Position numbers and translations under genes: made by a program. Shown here piece by piece: positions 1 to 7,982 of a stretch of 64,000 nucleotides of DNA. Where the stretch lies: contig NZ_CP045118.1 in assembly GCF_009189165.1 (NCBI RefSeq), positions 4,526,001 to 4,590,000 on the forward strand. The letters are read 5' to 3'. Numbering within the stretch: the stretch's first letter is position 1; each line of letters opens with the position of its first letter. The DNA comes from Pseudomonas sp. SCB32. Lineage in GTDB: Bacteria; Pseudomonadota; Gammaproteobacteria; Pseudomonadales; Pseudomonadaceae. A model generated the notes under the pieces. The model made no database searches. It saw only the letters and a list, made by a program, of their open reading frames with translations, and was not told the DNA's origin.

Positions 1-133
1 TGCAGCGCGCCAGGTAGTTCAGCGCACTCAACTGGATCGGCTGCAGATCGGCCATCAGCGGCTGCTCGCGGGCCCAGGCGCGCATCAGGCTGGCGATGCG
101 TTCGAGGTAGTCGTAAAGGCTCGTATCGGTCAT
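1..133 (-). CDS. MarR-family transcriptional regulator, N-terminal part only
   Basis: The reading frame starts at ATG 133 on the minus strand and runs off the left edge, so only 44 residues are visible. They read like the N-terminal helix of a MarR regulator (MTDTSLYDYLERIASLMRAW, then a helix ending in LSALNYLARC, typical of the start of the winged helix). A GGGAGG ribosome site lies about 8 bases upstream. It is divergent from the small CPVC thioredoxin-like gene at 249, and the 115-base spacer carries a perfect palindrome, the usual layout for a MarR repressor acting on itself and its neighbour. The ligand and DNA-binding helix cannot be judged because the rest is missing. Confidence 0.7.
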   Translation of the reverse strand, partial: MTDTSLYDYLERIASLMRAWAREQPLMADLQPIQLSALNYLARC

Positions 134-152
134 GGGCTAATCCTCCCGACAG

Positions 153-181
153 ATAGTATCGATCAAAAACCAGTTTGACAG
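153..181 (-). promoter_or_regulatory. Candidate promoter of the MarR gene
   Basis: On the minus strand a -35-like CTGTCA (176-181) and a -10-like TACTAT (153-158) are separated by 17 bases and lie about 20 bases before the start codon. Each hexamer matches 4 of 6 consensus bases. The GTATCGATC half-site at 156-164 overlaps the -10, which would suit autorepression. This is inference from sequence only. Confidence 0.35.
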
Positions 182-210
182 AAGCCAGTTCGCACTCGCA
201 GACTGAGCTG

Positions 211-225
211 GTATCGATTCGATAC
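211..225. promoter_or_regulatory. Palindrome, likely MarR operator
   Basis: GTATCGATTCGATAC is a perfect 15-base palindrome around a central T, located 24 bases before the thioredoxin-like gene and in the divergent spacer with the MarR gene. A second copy of the half-site, GTATCGATC, lies at 156-164. MarR proteins bind palindromes of about this length, so this is the natural operator candidate. Confidence 0.5.
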
Positions 226-248
226 ATAACTGGTCAGGAGAAGGAATC

Positions 249-473
249 ATGAACAACGCCGTCTATTACCATGCCGGTTGCCCCGTCTGCGTCGAAGCTG
301 AACGCGCACTGCTGCCGCTGTTGAACCGGGACGTGGAAGTGGTGCACCTGGGCGAACAGGCGCCGCGCATCGCCGAGGCGGAAGCTGCCGGAGTCAGATC
401 GGTGCCCGCCCTGGTGGTCGATGGTCAGGTGCTGCACCTGAACTTCGGCGCCGCCATCGCTGACCTCAAGTAA
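249..473 (+). CDS. Small thioredoxin-like protein with CPVC motif
   Basis: This 74-residue protein begins with a beta strand (AVYYHAGCPVC) that places a CxxC redox motif, C-P-V-C, at residues 11-14. The later VRSVPALVVDG resembles the cis-proline segment of glutaredoxins and thioredoxins (S-V-P). It is much shorter than thioredoxin (about 108 residues) and closest in size to NrdH-type or glutaredoxin-like proteins. No signal peptide is visible, so it should be cytoplasmic. It is divergent from a MarR regulator with a shared palindromic operator, so a role in sensing or repairing thiol oxidation is plausible but inferred. The substrate is unknown. Confidence 0.75.
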   Translation: MNNAVYYHAGCPVCVEAERALLPLLNRDVEVVHLGEQAPRIAEAEAAGVRSVPALVVDGQVLHLNFGAAIADLK

Positions 474-612
474 CGGGCCCGCCATCCGGGAACAGAGGGG
501 CTTGCCCAGAGTTACCAGGAGATTGCCGCGCCTGAAGTGCGGGGCGGTTTGAGATCCTGCTCTCACCACGCGATCGCGGCGGGCAAAGGATGCACTGCGC
601 AGGAGTACGAGC

Positions 613-646
613 GGACGACACCAGCCGGAATACCGGCTGGATCGTC
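613..646. terminator. Strong hairpin after the thioredoxin-like gene
   Basis: CCAGCCGG-AATA-CCGGCTGG (621-640) is a perfect 8-base-pair stem with a four-base loop, extended by a further GACGA/TCGTC pairing on either side. There is no following T-run, so it may be a transcript-end stabiliser or weak terminator. The surrounding 474-728 spacer shows no convincing gene. Confidence 0.4.
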
Positions 647-700
647 TGCGCGCCATCAGGCCACGGCTGCGGCGGCGCGCTTGGCAGGGGTAGTGCTGAA

Positions 701-722
701 CCCGGCCTGAAGTCCGGCCGGG
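701..722 (-). terminator. Hairpin at the 3' end of the DUF2058 gene
   Basis: CCCGGCC-TGAAGTCC-GGCCGGG forms a perfect 7-base-pair GC stem 6 bases beyond the stop codon of the minus-strand DUF2058 gene. The trailing bases are only weakly T-rich (TTCAGCA), so termination strength is uncertain. Confidence 0.4.
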
Positions 723-728
723 ACGGCC

Positions 729-1268
729 TTACCACATGAGGTCGTCGGGCACCACGTAATCCTTGTACGGATCGTCATCGTCCGGTTCGCCGCTGGGCTC
801 GTTGAGCAGCACGATGCGACGCTCGTCGCGCTCCTTGATGCGCAGCGCCGCGTCACGCGGGACGATCTCGTAGCGGCCGTCGTAGCTGACGATGGCCAGG
901 CTGCCGCGGCTCAACTTGTCGCGGATCAGGTCATTCACCGCAATACGCTTGACCTTCTTCGCGTCGACGAAGTTGTAGTAGTCCTCAGTCTCCAGTTTCG
1001 GCAGACGCGTGCCTTCGATCAGTTGTTTGATCTGGGCGGTTCTGGCTTTCTTGTCAGCCTTTTCCTGCTGCTGGCGATTCAACTCGGCATCGCGGGACTG
1101 CTTCTCGGCCTGCGCCTGAAGGGCGGCCTGACGCTGACTGTCATCCTTCTCCACCTGGCCCTTGTGCTCCAGGCGCTGCTGCTTCTGCTTCTGCTTGCCG
1201 GCCTGCTTGGCCTGCTTCTCGCTGACCAGCCCGGCTTTCATCAGCTGGTCACGTAACGACATGCTCAT
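729..1268 (-). CDS. DUF2058 (YaiL-type) protein
   Basis: The 179-residue protein opens with MSMSLRDQLMKAGLVSEKQAK, followed by a long, highly charged K/Q/E-rich helix (residues about 15-75) and a compact C-terminal part with NDLIRDKLSRGSLAIVSYDGRYEIVP and a conserved acidic tail (DDDDPYKDYVVPDDLMW). This is the layout of the DUF2058 family, annotated as putative nucleoprotein or polynucleotide-associated protein (E. coli YaiL). The biochemical role is not established. It sits beside lpxO, mazG and relA as in P. aeruginosa. A second Met at residue 3 is an alternative start. Confidence 0.85.
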   Translation of the reverse strand: MSMSLRDQLMKAGLVSEKQAKQAGKQKQKQQRLEHKGQVEKDDSQRQAALQAQAEKQSRDAELNRQQQEKADKKARTAQIKQLIEGTRLPKLETEDYYNFVDAKKVKRIAVNDLIRDKLSRGSLAIVSYDGRYEIVPRDAALRIKERDERRIVLLNEPSGEPDDDDPYKDYVVPDDLMW

Positions 1269-1328
1269 TCGATAAGACTCTCGACAATCCTTGATTGACG
1301 CGGGGCAACTTTACTGATGGCACAAGGC

Positions 1329-1356
1329 TTTGCGCGCCCGCCACAGTGGGTATAAT
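1329..1356 (+). promoter_or_regulatory. Candidate promoter of lpxO
   Basis: A perfect TATAAT -10 lies at 1351-1356, 61 bases before the lpxO start codon. The -35 region (TTTGCG at 1329-1334, 16-base spacer) is poor. The location, in the divergent spacer with the DUF2058 gene, supports it. Confidence 0.45.
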
Positions 1357-1417
1357 CCTCGGGCCTGTGCGTGCGCTGCGCAAGAGCCCAGCTCGATTTC
1401 ACTCATCCAGGGCCCCC

Positions 1418-2350
1418 ATGATCAAGTTCATCGTTCTCGCGATTCTTGCCATATTCCTTGTCGCCATCCTCTACGTGCACCTGCGCGGCAAGGTGCGACT
1501 GCCCTTCCTGCGTCAGGTGGTGAACCATTCCGCGTGGTTCGCCCCGTACAACTCGCTGATGTATCTGAACTCCAGCGTGCCTTCCAAGCCGTACCTGGAC
1601 CGCGAGCACTTCCCCGAGCTGGACAAGCTGCGCGACAACTGGCAGATGATCCGCGAGGAAGCCGAGAAGCTGTTCGACGAGGGCTACATCCGCGATGCCC
1701 TGAACAACAACGAGGCCGGCTTCGGCTCCTTCTTCAAGAAGGGCTGGACCCGCTTCTACCTGACCTGGTACGACGGCCCCCTGCCCTCGGCGCAGCAGCT
1801 CTGCCCCAAGACCGTGGAGCTGGTCAGCAGCATCCCCAACGTCAAGGGTGCGATGTTCACCCGCCTGCCGCCGCGCAGCCATCTGAACAAGCACCGCGAC
1901 CCCTATGCCGGCTCGCTGCGCTACCACCTGGGCCTTGCCACGCCGAACTCTGAAGAGTGCCGCATCTTCGTCGACGGCCAACCCTACGCCTGGCGAGATG
2001 GCCACGACGTGATGTTCGACGAGACCTTCGTCCACTGGGTGAAGAACGAAACCGACGAATCGCGCCTGATCCTCTTCTGCGACATCGAGCGCCCCCTCAA
2101 GTCCTCGCTGCTGACCCGCATCAACCGCCGCGTCAGCGCCTTCCTCGGCCGCGCCACCGCGCCGCAGAACGTCGAGGGCGAGCGTGTTGGCGGGATCAAC
2201 CAGGCCTACTCGGTACTGATTCGCCTCGGCGACGCCGTGGGCAGCAAGGTAAAGGTGTTCAAGCGCCGTTATCCGAAGGCCTACCGCATCGGTCGCCCGA
2301 TCCTCGCGGTGGTGCTGCTGGTGTGGCTGCTGCGCTGGATGTTCGGCTAA
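1418..2350 (+). CDS. lpxO: Lipid A 2-hydroxylase LpxO (Fe(II)/2-oxoglutarate dioxygenase)
   Basis: LpxO adds a hydroxyl group at C2 of a secondary fatty acid of lipid A on the inner face of the inner membrane, using O2, Fe(II) and 2-oxoglutarate. The 310-residue protein starts with one membrane helix (residues 2-21), as in known LpxO. The catalytic domain shows the iron triad H159-x-D161 and H206 and a likely 2-oxoglutarate-binding R216 (ESRLILFCD). A second short hydrophobic helix is present at the extreme C-terminus. I start at ATG 1418 because the longer upstream frame has no conserved sequence. The position next to mazG-relA matches P. aeruginosa lpxO2. Confidence 0.88.
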   Translation: MIKFIVLAILAIFLVAILYVHLRGKVRLPFLRQVVNHSAWFAPYNSLMYLNSSVPSKPYLDREHFPELDKLRDNWQMIREEAEKLFDEGYIRDALNNNEAGFGSFFKKGWTRFYLTWYDGPLPSAQQLCPKTVELVSSIPNVKGAMFTRLPPRSHLNKHRDPYAGSLRYHLGLATPNSEECRIFVDGQPYAWRDGHDVMFDETFVHWVKNETDESRLILFCDIERPLKSSLLTRINRRVSAFLGRATAPQNVEGERVGGINQAYSVLIRLGDAVGSKVKVFKRRYPKAYRIGRPILAVVLLVWLLRWMFG

Positions 2351-2357
2351 CTGTTCG

Positions 2358-2405
2358 TGTAGGAGCGCGCCATGCGCGCGATCGCGGGCATGGCCCGCTC
2401 CTACA
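2358..2405. repeat. REP palindrome, copy A
   Basis: An imperfect 48-base palindrome with TGTAGGAGCG and CGCTCCTACA ends and a GCGCGCGATCGCGGGC core. It differs by one base from the copy at 56609-56656. It lies between lpxO and the lpxO/mazG terminator, the usual intergenic position for a Pseudomonas REP. Confidence 0.85.
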
Positions 2406-2414
2406 GGAAGCCCC

Positions 2415-2448
2415 ATGAAAAAGCCCCGCGTTTGCGGGGCTTTTTCAT
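2415..2448. terminator. Bidirectional Rho-independent terminator, lpxO / mazG
   Basis: A perfect 15-base inverted repeat (ATGAAAAAGCCCCGC, loop GTTT) has an A-run on the left and T-run on the right, so it can end transcripts from both lpxO (+) and mazG (-), which converge here. Confidence 0.92.
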
Positions 2449-2460
2449 GGGTGGAAGAAC

Positions 2461-3294
2461 TTATCCGCAGCTGAGCGGGTTCTTCTCGTCGCGCTTGGCC
2501 GCGCCCCAGAGCTCGTCCATTTCTTCCAGGCTGGTGCCTTCGAGGTTGCGGCCCTGATCGCGCAGGGCTGTCTCGATGTAGCGGAAGCGTCGTTCGAACT
2601 TGGCGTTGGCCGCGCGCAGGGCGGTTTCCGGGTCGACCTTGAGCTTGCGCGCCAGGTTGACCACCACGAACAGCAGGTCGCCCACCTCTTCCGCCTGGGC
2701 CTCGGTGTCGCCACCGGCCATGGCTTCGAGCACCTCGTCCAGTTCCTCGCGGACCTTGTCCACCACCGGCAGGGCATCGGCCCAGTCGAAGCCGACCTGG
2801 GAGGCCCGCTTCTGCAACTTGTTGGCGCGGCTCAAGGCGGGCAGTGCGTTGGGCACGTCATCCAGCAGGGACAGCTGGACCGGCTCGGCAGCCTTGGCGG
2901 CGCGCTCCTCGGCTTTCAGCTCTTCCCAGCGCTGCTTGACCGCCGCCTCCTCCAGTTTCGCCGGGTCCGGCTCGCCGTAAAGGTCACCGTCGGGGAATAC
3001 GTGGGGGTGCCGGCGGACCAGCTTGCGGGTAATACCGTCGACCACCGCGTCGAACTCGAAGCGCCCTTCCTCGCGCGCCAGCTGCGCGTAGTAGACGACC
3101 TGGAACAGCAGGTCGCCCAGCTCCTCGCGCAGGTGGACGAAGTCACCGCGCTCGATGGCGTCGGCGACCTCGTAGGCTTCTTCGAGAGTGTAGGGAACGA
3201 TGGTCGCGTAGCTCTGCTTCAGGTCCCAGGGGCAACCGTTCTGCGGGTCGCGCAGACGGGCCATCAGGTACAGCAGGTCGTCGAGCTTATACAT
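2461..3294 (-). CDS. mazG: Nucleoside triphosphate pyrophosphohydrolase MazG
   Basis: MazG hydrolyses NTPs or dNTPs to the monophosphate and pyrophosphate, and in E. coli lowers ppGpp during starvation. The 277-residue protein has two tandem MazG domains. The first carries EEAYE ... EELGDLLFQVV around residues 38-70; the second has REELDEVLEA ... EEVGDLLFVVV around residues 165-205. Both follow the ExxE ... ExxD magnesium-binding pattern. The start ATG 3294 overlaps the relA stop by 8 bases (ATGTATAA), so it is probably translated by coupling to relA. The pairing with the ppGpp synthetase is functionally sensible. The longer frame upstream is relA sequence in another frame. Confidence 0.95.
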   Translation of the reverse strand: MYKLDDLLYLMARLRDPQNGCPWDLKQSYATIVPYTLEEAYEVADAIERGDFVHLREELGDLLFQVVYYAQLAREEGRFEFDAVVDGITRKLVRRHPHVFPDGDLYGEPDPAKLEEAAVKQRWEELKAEERAAKAAEPVQLSLLDDVPNALPALSRANKLQKRASQVGFDWADALPVVDKVREELDEVLEAMAGGDTEAQAEEVGDLLFVVVNLARKLKVDPETALRAANAKFERRFRYIETALRDQGRNLEGTSLEEMDELWGAAKRDEKNPLSCG

Positions 3295-5545
3295 CCTTGC
3301 CACCCGCGCGGTCGCGGCGCGCCTCGATGATGTTGGGCAGCTGGGATACCCGCGCCAGCAGGCGCCCCAGGGCATCGAGTCCGGGGATCTCGATGGTCAG
3401 GCGCATCACGGCGGTGTTGTCTTCCTTGTCCGAGCGGGTGTTCACCGCCAGCACGTTGATGCGCTCGTTGAGCAGCACCTGGGAGACGTCGCGCAGCAGG
3501 CCGGAGCGGTCGTAGGCGCGGATGATGATATCCACCGGATAGGTGCTGACCGGCACCGGGCCCCAGCTCACCTGGATGATCCGCTCCGGCTCGCGACCGG
3601 CCAGTTGCAGCGCGGTGGCGCAGTCCTGGCGGTGAATGGTCACGCCACGGCCGAGGGTGATGTAGCCGACGATCGGGTCGCCCGGCAGCGGCTGGCAGCA
3701 GCCGGCCATCTGCGTGAGCAGGTTGCCGACGCCCTGGATCTGGATGTCGCCACGCTTGCCGTGGCCGATCTTGCTCGGCTTGCGCGGGATGAGCTCGAGC
3801 TGCTCGCTGCCGCGCTCCGGCTCCACCAGCTGCTGTGCGTAGCTGACCACGTGCGCCAGACGCAGGTCACCGGCGCCCAGGGCGGCGAAGAGGTCTTCGC
3901 CGGTCTTGTAGTTGGCTTTCTCGGCGAGCTTCTCGAAGTCCACCGGCGGCAGCGCCAGGCGACCCAGTTCGCGTTCGAGCATGGCCTTGCCGGCGGCGAC
4001 GTTCTGGTCGCGCGCCTGCAGCTTGAACCAGTGGACGATCTTCGCCCGCGCCCTGGAGGTGGTGACGTAACCCAGGTTCTGGTTTAGCCAGTCACGACTC
4101 GGCCCGCTCTGCTTGCCGGTGATGATTTCCACCTGCTCGCCGGTCTGCAGGCTGTAGTTCAGCGGCACGATGCGGCCGTTGATCTTGGCGCCACGGCAGT
4201 TGTGGCCGACCTCGGTGTGCACGCGGTAGGCGAAGTCCAGCGGGGTCGAGCCCTTGGGCAGGTCGATGGCGTGGCCATCCGGGGTGAAGACGTAGACCCG
4301 GTCGGGCTCGATATCCACCCGCAGCTGTTCCGCGAGACCGCCGATGTCGCCCAGTTCCTCGTGCCACTCGAGTACCTGGCGTAGCCAGGAAATCTTCTCT
4401 TCGTAGTGGTTGGAGCTGGCCTTGACGTCGGTGCCCTTGTAACGCCAGTGCGCACATACGCCCAGCTCGGCTTCTTCGTGCATGGCGTGGGTGCGGATCT
4501 GCACTTCCAGCACCTTGCCTTCGGGGCCGATCACTGCGGTGTGCAGCGAGCGATAGCCGTTTTCCTTGGGGTTGGCGATGTAGTCGTCGAATTCCTTGGG
4601 GATGTGCCGCCAGAGGGTGTGCACGATACCCAGCGCGGTGTAGCAGTCGCGCATTTCCGGTACCAGCACGCGTACGGCGCGCACGTCGTAGATCTGGCTG
4701 AAATCCAGGCCCTTGCGCTGCATCTTCCGCCAGATGGAATAGATGTGCTTGGCGCGCCCGGAGAGGTCGGCCTTGATGCCGGTGGCGGCCAGGGCGTCCT
4801 TGAGCTGCTGCATCACGGTGGCGATGTATTGCTCGCGGTCCAGCCGGCGCTCGTGCAGCAGCTTGGCGATCTGCTTGTACTGGTCGGGTTCCAGGTAGCG
4901 GAAGGACAGGTCCTCCAGCTCCCATTTGATGTGGCCGATGCCCAGGCGATGGGCCAGCGGCGCGTAGATGTCGAACACCTCGCGGGCGACCCGCATGCGT
5001 TTTTCATCGTCGCCGTTCTTCACCGCGCGGATCGCGCAGGTGCGCTCGGCCAGCTTGATCAAGGCGACGCGGACGTCATCAACCATGGCCACCAGCATCT
5101 TGCGCAGGTTCTCGATCTGCGCCTGGGTGCCAAGCACCAGGGACTGCCGGGGACTGAGGCTGGTGCTGATCGCAGCCATGCGCAGCACGCCTTCGATCAG
5201 CTTGGCGACCACCGCGCCGAAGCGTTGCTGGACCTCTTCCAGACTGGTCTTGCCCTCGCGCACGCCACGGTAGATCACCGCCGCGACCAGGGACTCCTGG
5301 TCAAGCTTGAGGTCCGCCAGGATCTCGGCGATCTCCAGGCCCGTCTGGAAGCTGGAGGTGCCGTCCGCCCAGGAGTTGTCCGCCTTGCGGACCGCCTTGC
5401 TTTCCACCTCGCGGGCAAATTCGCACGCGTCCAGCAGGACCTTGCGATCCAGTACCGGGACCAGGGTCTGGACATGGTCCAGCCAGGCCTCGAGGTTGAT
5501 GCTGCCGTCGGTATTGACCGGCTGGTGCGCTCTCACCTGTACCAT
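3287..5545 (-). CDS. relA: GTP pyrophosphokinase RelA, (p)ppGpp synthetase I
   Basis: RelA senses uncharged tRNA on stalled ribosomes and transfers pyrophosphate from ATP to GTP or GDP, starting the stringent response. The 752-residue protein has an N-terminal pseudo-hydrolase domain (about 25-200), the synthetase domain (about 225-350, with IANPKENGYRSLHT), a TGS domain (about 400-465, DRVYVFTPDGHAIDLPKG), a zinc-finger-like region and a C-terminal ACT domain (about 670-745). The hydrolase HDxxED motif is absent, with YRGVREG in its place, so this is RelA and not SpoT. I use ATG 5545 because the protein MVQVRAHQPVNTDGS matches known Pseudomonas RelA; the upstream GTG extension is not conserved. 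mazG follows with overlap. Confidence 0.96.
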   Translation of the reverse strand: MVQVRAHQPVNTDGSINLEAWLDHVQTLVPVLDRKVLLDACEFAREVESKAVRKADNSWADGTSSFQTGLEIAEILADLKLDQESLVAAVIYRGVREGKTSLEEVQQRFGAVVAKLIEGVLRMAAISTSLSPRQSLVLGTQAQIENLRKMLVAMVDDVRVALIKLAERTCAIRAVKNGDDEKRMRVAREVFDIYAPLAHRLGIGHIKWELEDLSFRYLEPDQYKQIAKLLHERRLDREQYIATVMQQLKDALAATGIKADLSGRAKHIYSIWRKMQRKGLDFSQIYDVRAVRVLVPEMRDCYTALGIVHTLWRHIPKEFDDYIANPKENGYRSLHTAVIGPEGKVLEVQIRTHAMHEEAELGVCAHWRYKGTDVKASSNHYEEKISWLRQVLEWHEELGDIGGLAEQLRVDIEPDRVYVFTPDGHAIDLPKGSTPLDFAYRVHTEVGHNCRGAKINGRIVPLNYSLQTGEQVEIITGKQSGPSRDWLNQNLGYVTTSRARAKIVHWFKLQARDQNVAAGKAMLERELGRLALPPVDFEKLAEKANYKTGEDLFAALGAGDLRLAHVVSYAQQLVEPERGSEQLELIPRKPSKIGHGKRGDIQIQGVGNLLTQMAGCCQPLPGDPIVGYITLGRGVTIHRQDCATALQLAGREPERIIQVSWGPVPVSTYPVDIIIRAYDRSGLLRDVSQVLLNERINVLAVNTRSDKEDNTAVMRLTIEIPGLDALGRLLARVSQLPNIIEARRDRAGGKDV

Positions 5546-5637
5546 CGTGTCTACCCTTCCCCACGGTGCCCCACGGTGCACCGCTCACAGCGCCGGCCTT
5601 TCTTCTTGCTCGGGCCGGTCGGATTGCGCGAGCCGTC

Positions 5638-6990
5638 CTAGCTCGCCTCGAACAAAGCCATGGCCTCCACATGCGCCGTCTGCGGGAACATGTCGAGGAT
5701 GCCGGCGCGCTTGCAGCGATACCCTTGTCGGGCCAGTTCGCCTGCATCGCGCGCCAGGGTCGCCGGATTGCAGGACACATAAAGTACCCGCTCGGCGCCC
5801 AATGAACGCATTTCCCGTGCCGCTTCGAAGGCCCCGTCGCGCGGAGGGTCGAGCAGCACAGCGGTGAAATCCTCCGCCGCCCAGGGGGCGCCGGCAAGCG
5901 GTTTCGAAAGGTCCGCCTGGTGGAACCGAGTATTTTCCAGGCCGTTGGCCAGGGCATTGGCTGCGGCGCGGTCGACCATTGCCTGCACGCCCTCCACGCC
6001 GACCACTTCGCGAACCTGGCGCGCCAGCGGCAGGGCGAAGTTGCCCAGGCCGCAGAACAGATCCAGTACACGCTCATCGGCAGCCGGCTTCAGCCAGTCC
6101 AGCGCCTGGGCGACCATGGCCTCATTGACCGGCGCATTCACCTGAACGAAATCGCCGGGACGGTAGGCCAGGGTCAGGTTCCAGGTATCGAGCCGGAAGC
6201 CGAGGTCGGCGTTCCCGGCGTACGGCGTCGGTTCCCCGTCGCCCTGCAACCACAGCTGCACATCGCGTGCCGAACAGAATTCCAGCAGTCGCGCCAGGTC
6301 GCCATCGGACAAGGGCTCGATATGCCGCAGCAGCAACGCGCTGGCGGTGCCCTGGAACAGCTCGACGTGCCCCAGTGCCTGCGGTTTGGAAAACCCGCGC
6401 AGCAATTCCGGCAGCTCGCGAGCGAGGGTTTGCAGTTCGGGCACCAGCACCAGGCAGTCGTCGAAGGCGACGATGGCTTGGCTGGCGGCGGCACGGAAGC
6501 CGACTTCCAGGCGCTTGGCCTTGACGTCCCAGCGCACGGCGAGGCGCGCGCGGCGACGGTAGCCGAACTCCGGACCGACCAGCGGTGCGGCCCACTCTTC
6601 CGGAATCAGCCCGGAGAAGCGTTCGAGTTGTTCAGCGAGGGTGCGCTGCTTGAGTGCCAGCTGGTCGGCATGGGGCAGGTGCTGCAGGCTGCAACCACCG
6701 CAAATGCCGGCCACCGGGCAGGGCTCGGCGCGACGGTTCTCGGCCGAGGTGAATATGCGTTCGCTGCGGGCTTCCACGACCTGGCTGCGGGCAGACAGCA
6801 CACGGGCCTCCACCGCTTCGCCCGGCAATGCGCCGGCGACGAACCAGGTGCGACCGTCTGCATGGGCGATGCCGCGACCGTCGTGGGCCAGGCGCTCGAT
6901 GTTCAGGCGCTGCTTCTTGCCCACCGGTACCGCGGGGCCTCGCGCTCCGCCGCTAGGCTGGAAGCGCAGGCCGGATCTCTGTTTGGCCAT
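5638..6990 (-). CDS. rlmD: 23S rRNA (uracil-1939 C5)-methyltransferase RlmD
   Basis: RlmD (RumA) methylates U1939 of 23S rRNA using S-adenosylmethionine. The 450-residue protein has an N-terminal TRAM-like domain ([27 protein letters not shown]), an iron-sulfur cluster motif ([15 protein letters not shown] plus a later FDDC), the methyltransferase core ([16 protein letters not shown]) and the catalytic cysteine in [17 protein letters not shown] 6990 is the family start; it lies one base after the cysM stop codon, so cysM-rlmD form an operon. A gap of 92 bases separates it from relA downstream. The longer in-frame extension overlaps cysM and is rejected. Confidence 0.95.
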   Translation of the reverse strand: MAKQRSGLRFQPSGGARGPAVPVGKKQRLNIERLAHDGRGIAHADGRTWFVAGALPGEAVEARVLSARSQVVEARSERIFTSAENRRAEPCPVAGICGGCSLQHLPHADQLALKQRTLAEQLERFSGLIPEEWAAPLVGPEFGYRRRARLAVRWDVKAKRLEVGFRAAASQAIVAFDDCLVLVPELQTLARELPELLRGFSKPQALGHVELFQGTASALLLRHIEPLSDGDLARLLEFCSARDVQLWLQGDGEPTPYAGNADLGFRLDTWNLTLAYRPGDFVQVNAPVNEAMVAQALDWLKPAADERVLDLFCGLGNFALPLARQVREVVGVEGVQAMVDRAAANALANGLENTRFHQADLSKPLAGAPWAAEDFTAVLLDPPRDGAFEAAREMRSLGAERVLYVSCNPATLARDAGELARQGYRCKRAGILDMFPQTAHVEAMALFEAS

Positions 6991-6991
6991 G

Positions 6992-7891
6992 TCAGTGGGG
7001 ATCGAACACGCCCGAGGACAGGTAACGGTCGCCACGGTCGCAGATGATCGCCACCAGGGTCGCGTTTTCCAGTTCGCGCGACAGGCGCAGCATGGCCGCC
7101 ACCGCACCGCCGGACGACACGCCGCAGAAGATGCCCTCTTCACGGGCAAGGCGGCGCATCACGTCTTCGGCTTCGCTCTGCTGCATGTCGACCACGCGGT
7201 CAACGCGGGTCGAGTCGAATATCTTCGGCAGATACTCCTCCGGCCAGCGGCGGATGCCGGGGATGGCCGAGCCCTCCATCGGTTGCAGACCGACGATCTG
7301 CACCTTGGGATTCTGTTCCTTGAGGTAGCGCGACACGCCCATGATGGTGCCGGTAGTGCCCATGGCGCTGACGAAATGGGTGATCTCACCGCCGGTCTGG
7401 CGCCAGATTTCCGGGCCGGTGGAATAGTAGTGGGCCTCGGGATTGTCACCGTTTGCGAACTGGTCGAGCACCTTGCCCTTGCCTTCGCGCTGCATCTGGT
7501 CGGCGAGGTCGCGGGCGCCTTCCATGCCCTGCGACTGGGTCACCAGGATCAGCTCGGCGCCGTAGGCGGTCATGGCGGCCTTGCGCTCGGCGGTCGAGTT
7601 GTCCGGCATGATCAGGATCATGCGGTAGCCCTTGATCGCCGCCGCCATCGCCAGGGCGATGCCGGTATTGCCGGAGGTGGCTTCGATCAGCGTGTCGCCG
7701 GGCTTGATGTCGCCGCGCAGCTCGGCTCGGGTGATCATCGACAGCGCCGGGCGATCCTTCACCGAACCCGCGGGGTTGTTACCCTCGAGTTTCACCAGCA
7801 GAGTATTGGAAGTATTCCCAGGCAGGCGTTGCAGGCGCACCAGCGGGGTATTGCCGACGCAATCGGCGATAGTCGGATACTGCACGGTCAT
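6992..7891 (-). CDS. cysM: Cysteine synthase B
   Basis: CysM is a PLP enzyme that makes cysteine from O-acetylserine and sulfide or thiosulfate. The 299-residue protein has the PLP lysine K45 in [10 protein letters not shown], the substrate-binding TSGNTGIA loop, the phosphate-binding GTTGT-like segment ([11 protein letters not shown]) and the C-terminal [10 protein letters not shown]. These, plus the length near 300, favour CysM over CysK. It heads a two-gene unit with rlmD. In PAO1 (from memory) cysM lies next to pirA, which is missing here. Confidence 0.95.
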   Translation of the reverse strand: MTVQYPTIADCVGNTPLVRLQRLPGNTSNTLLVKLEGNNPAGSVKDRPALSMITRAELRGDIKPGDTLIEATSGNTGIALAMAAAIKGYRMILIMPDNSTAERKAAMTAYGAELILVTQSQGMEGARDLADQMQREGKGKVLDQFANGDNPEAHYYSTGPEIWRQTGGEITHFVSAMGTTGTIMGVSRYLKEQNPKVQIVGLQPMEGSAIPGIRRWPEEYLPKIFDSTRVDRVVDMQQSEAEDVMRRLAREEGIFCGVSSGGAVAAMLRLSRELENATLVAIICDRGDRYLSSGVFDPH

Positions 7892-7982
7892 GGAGGCACT
7901 CGGATCTGAAACCAGACCACCTATGATAACGGCAAACCGCGGCGCGCCATACGAAGTTTCCTAACAAGCCGTGTGCAATTGC

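Noticed and set aside
466..735. Small frames in the trx/DUF2058 spacer
   Set aside because: No ribosome site, Arg/Pro/Ser-rich products, and the hairpins at 613-646 and 701-722 better explain the sequence.
3287..5545. SpoT-like bifunctional (p)ppGpp synthetase/hydrolase
   Set aside because: The HDxxED hydrolase motif is missing, and the neighbours rlmD and mazG are those of relA.
4406..5641. 411-codon open frame on the plus strand opposite relA
   Set aside because: High-GC shadow frame. RelA on the minus strand has complete domains; this frame has no recognisable family and a His/Gly/Leu-rich composition typical of antisense frames.
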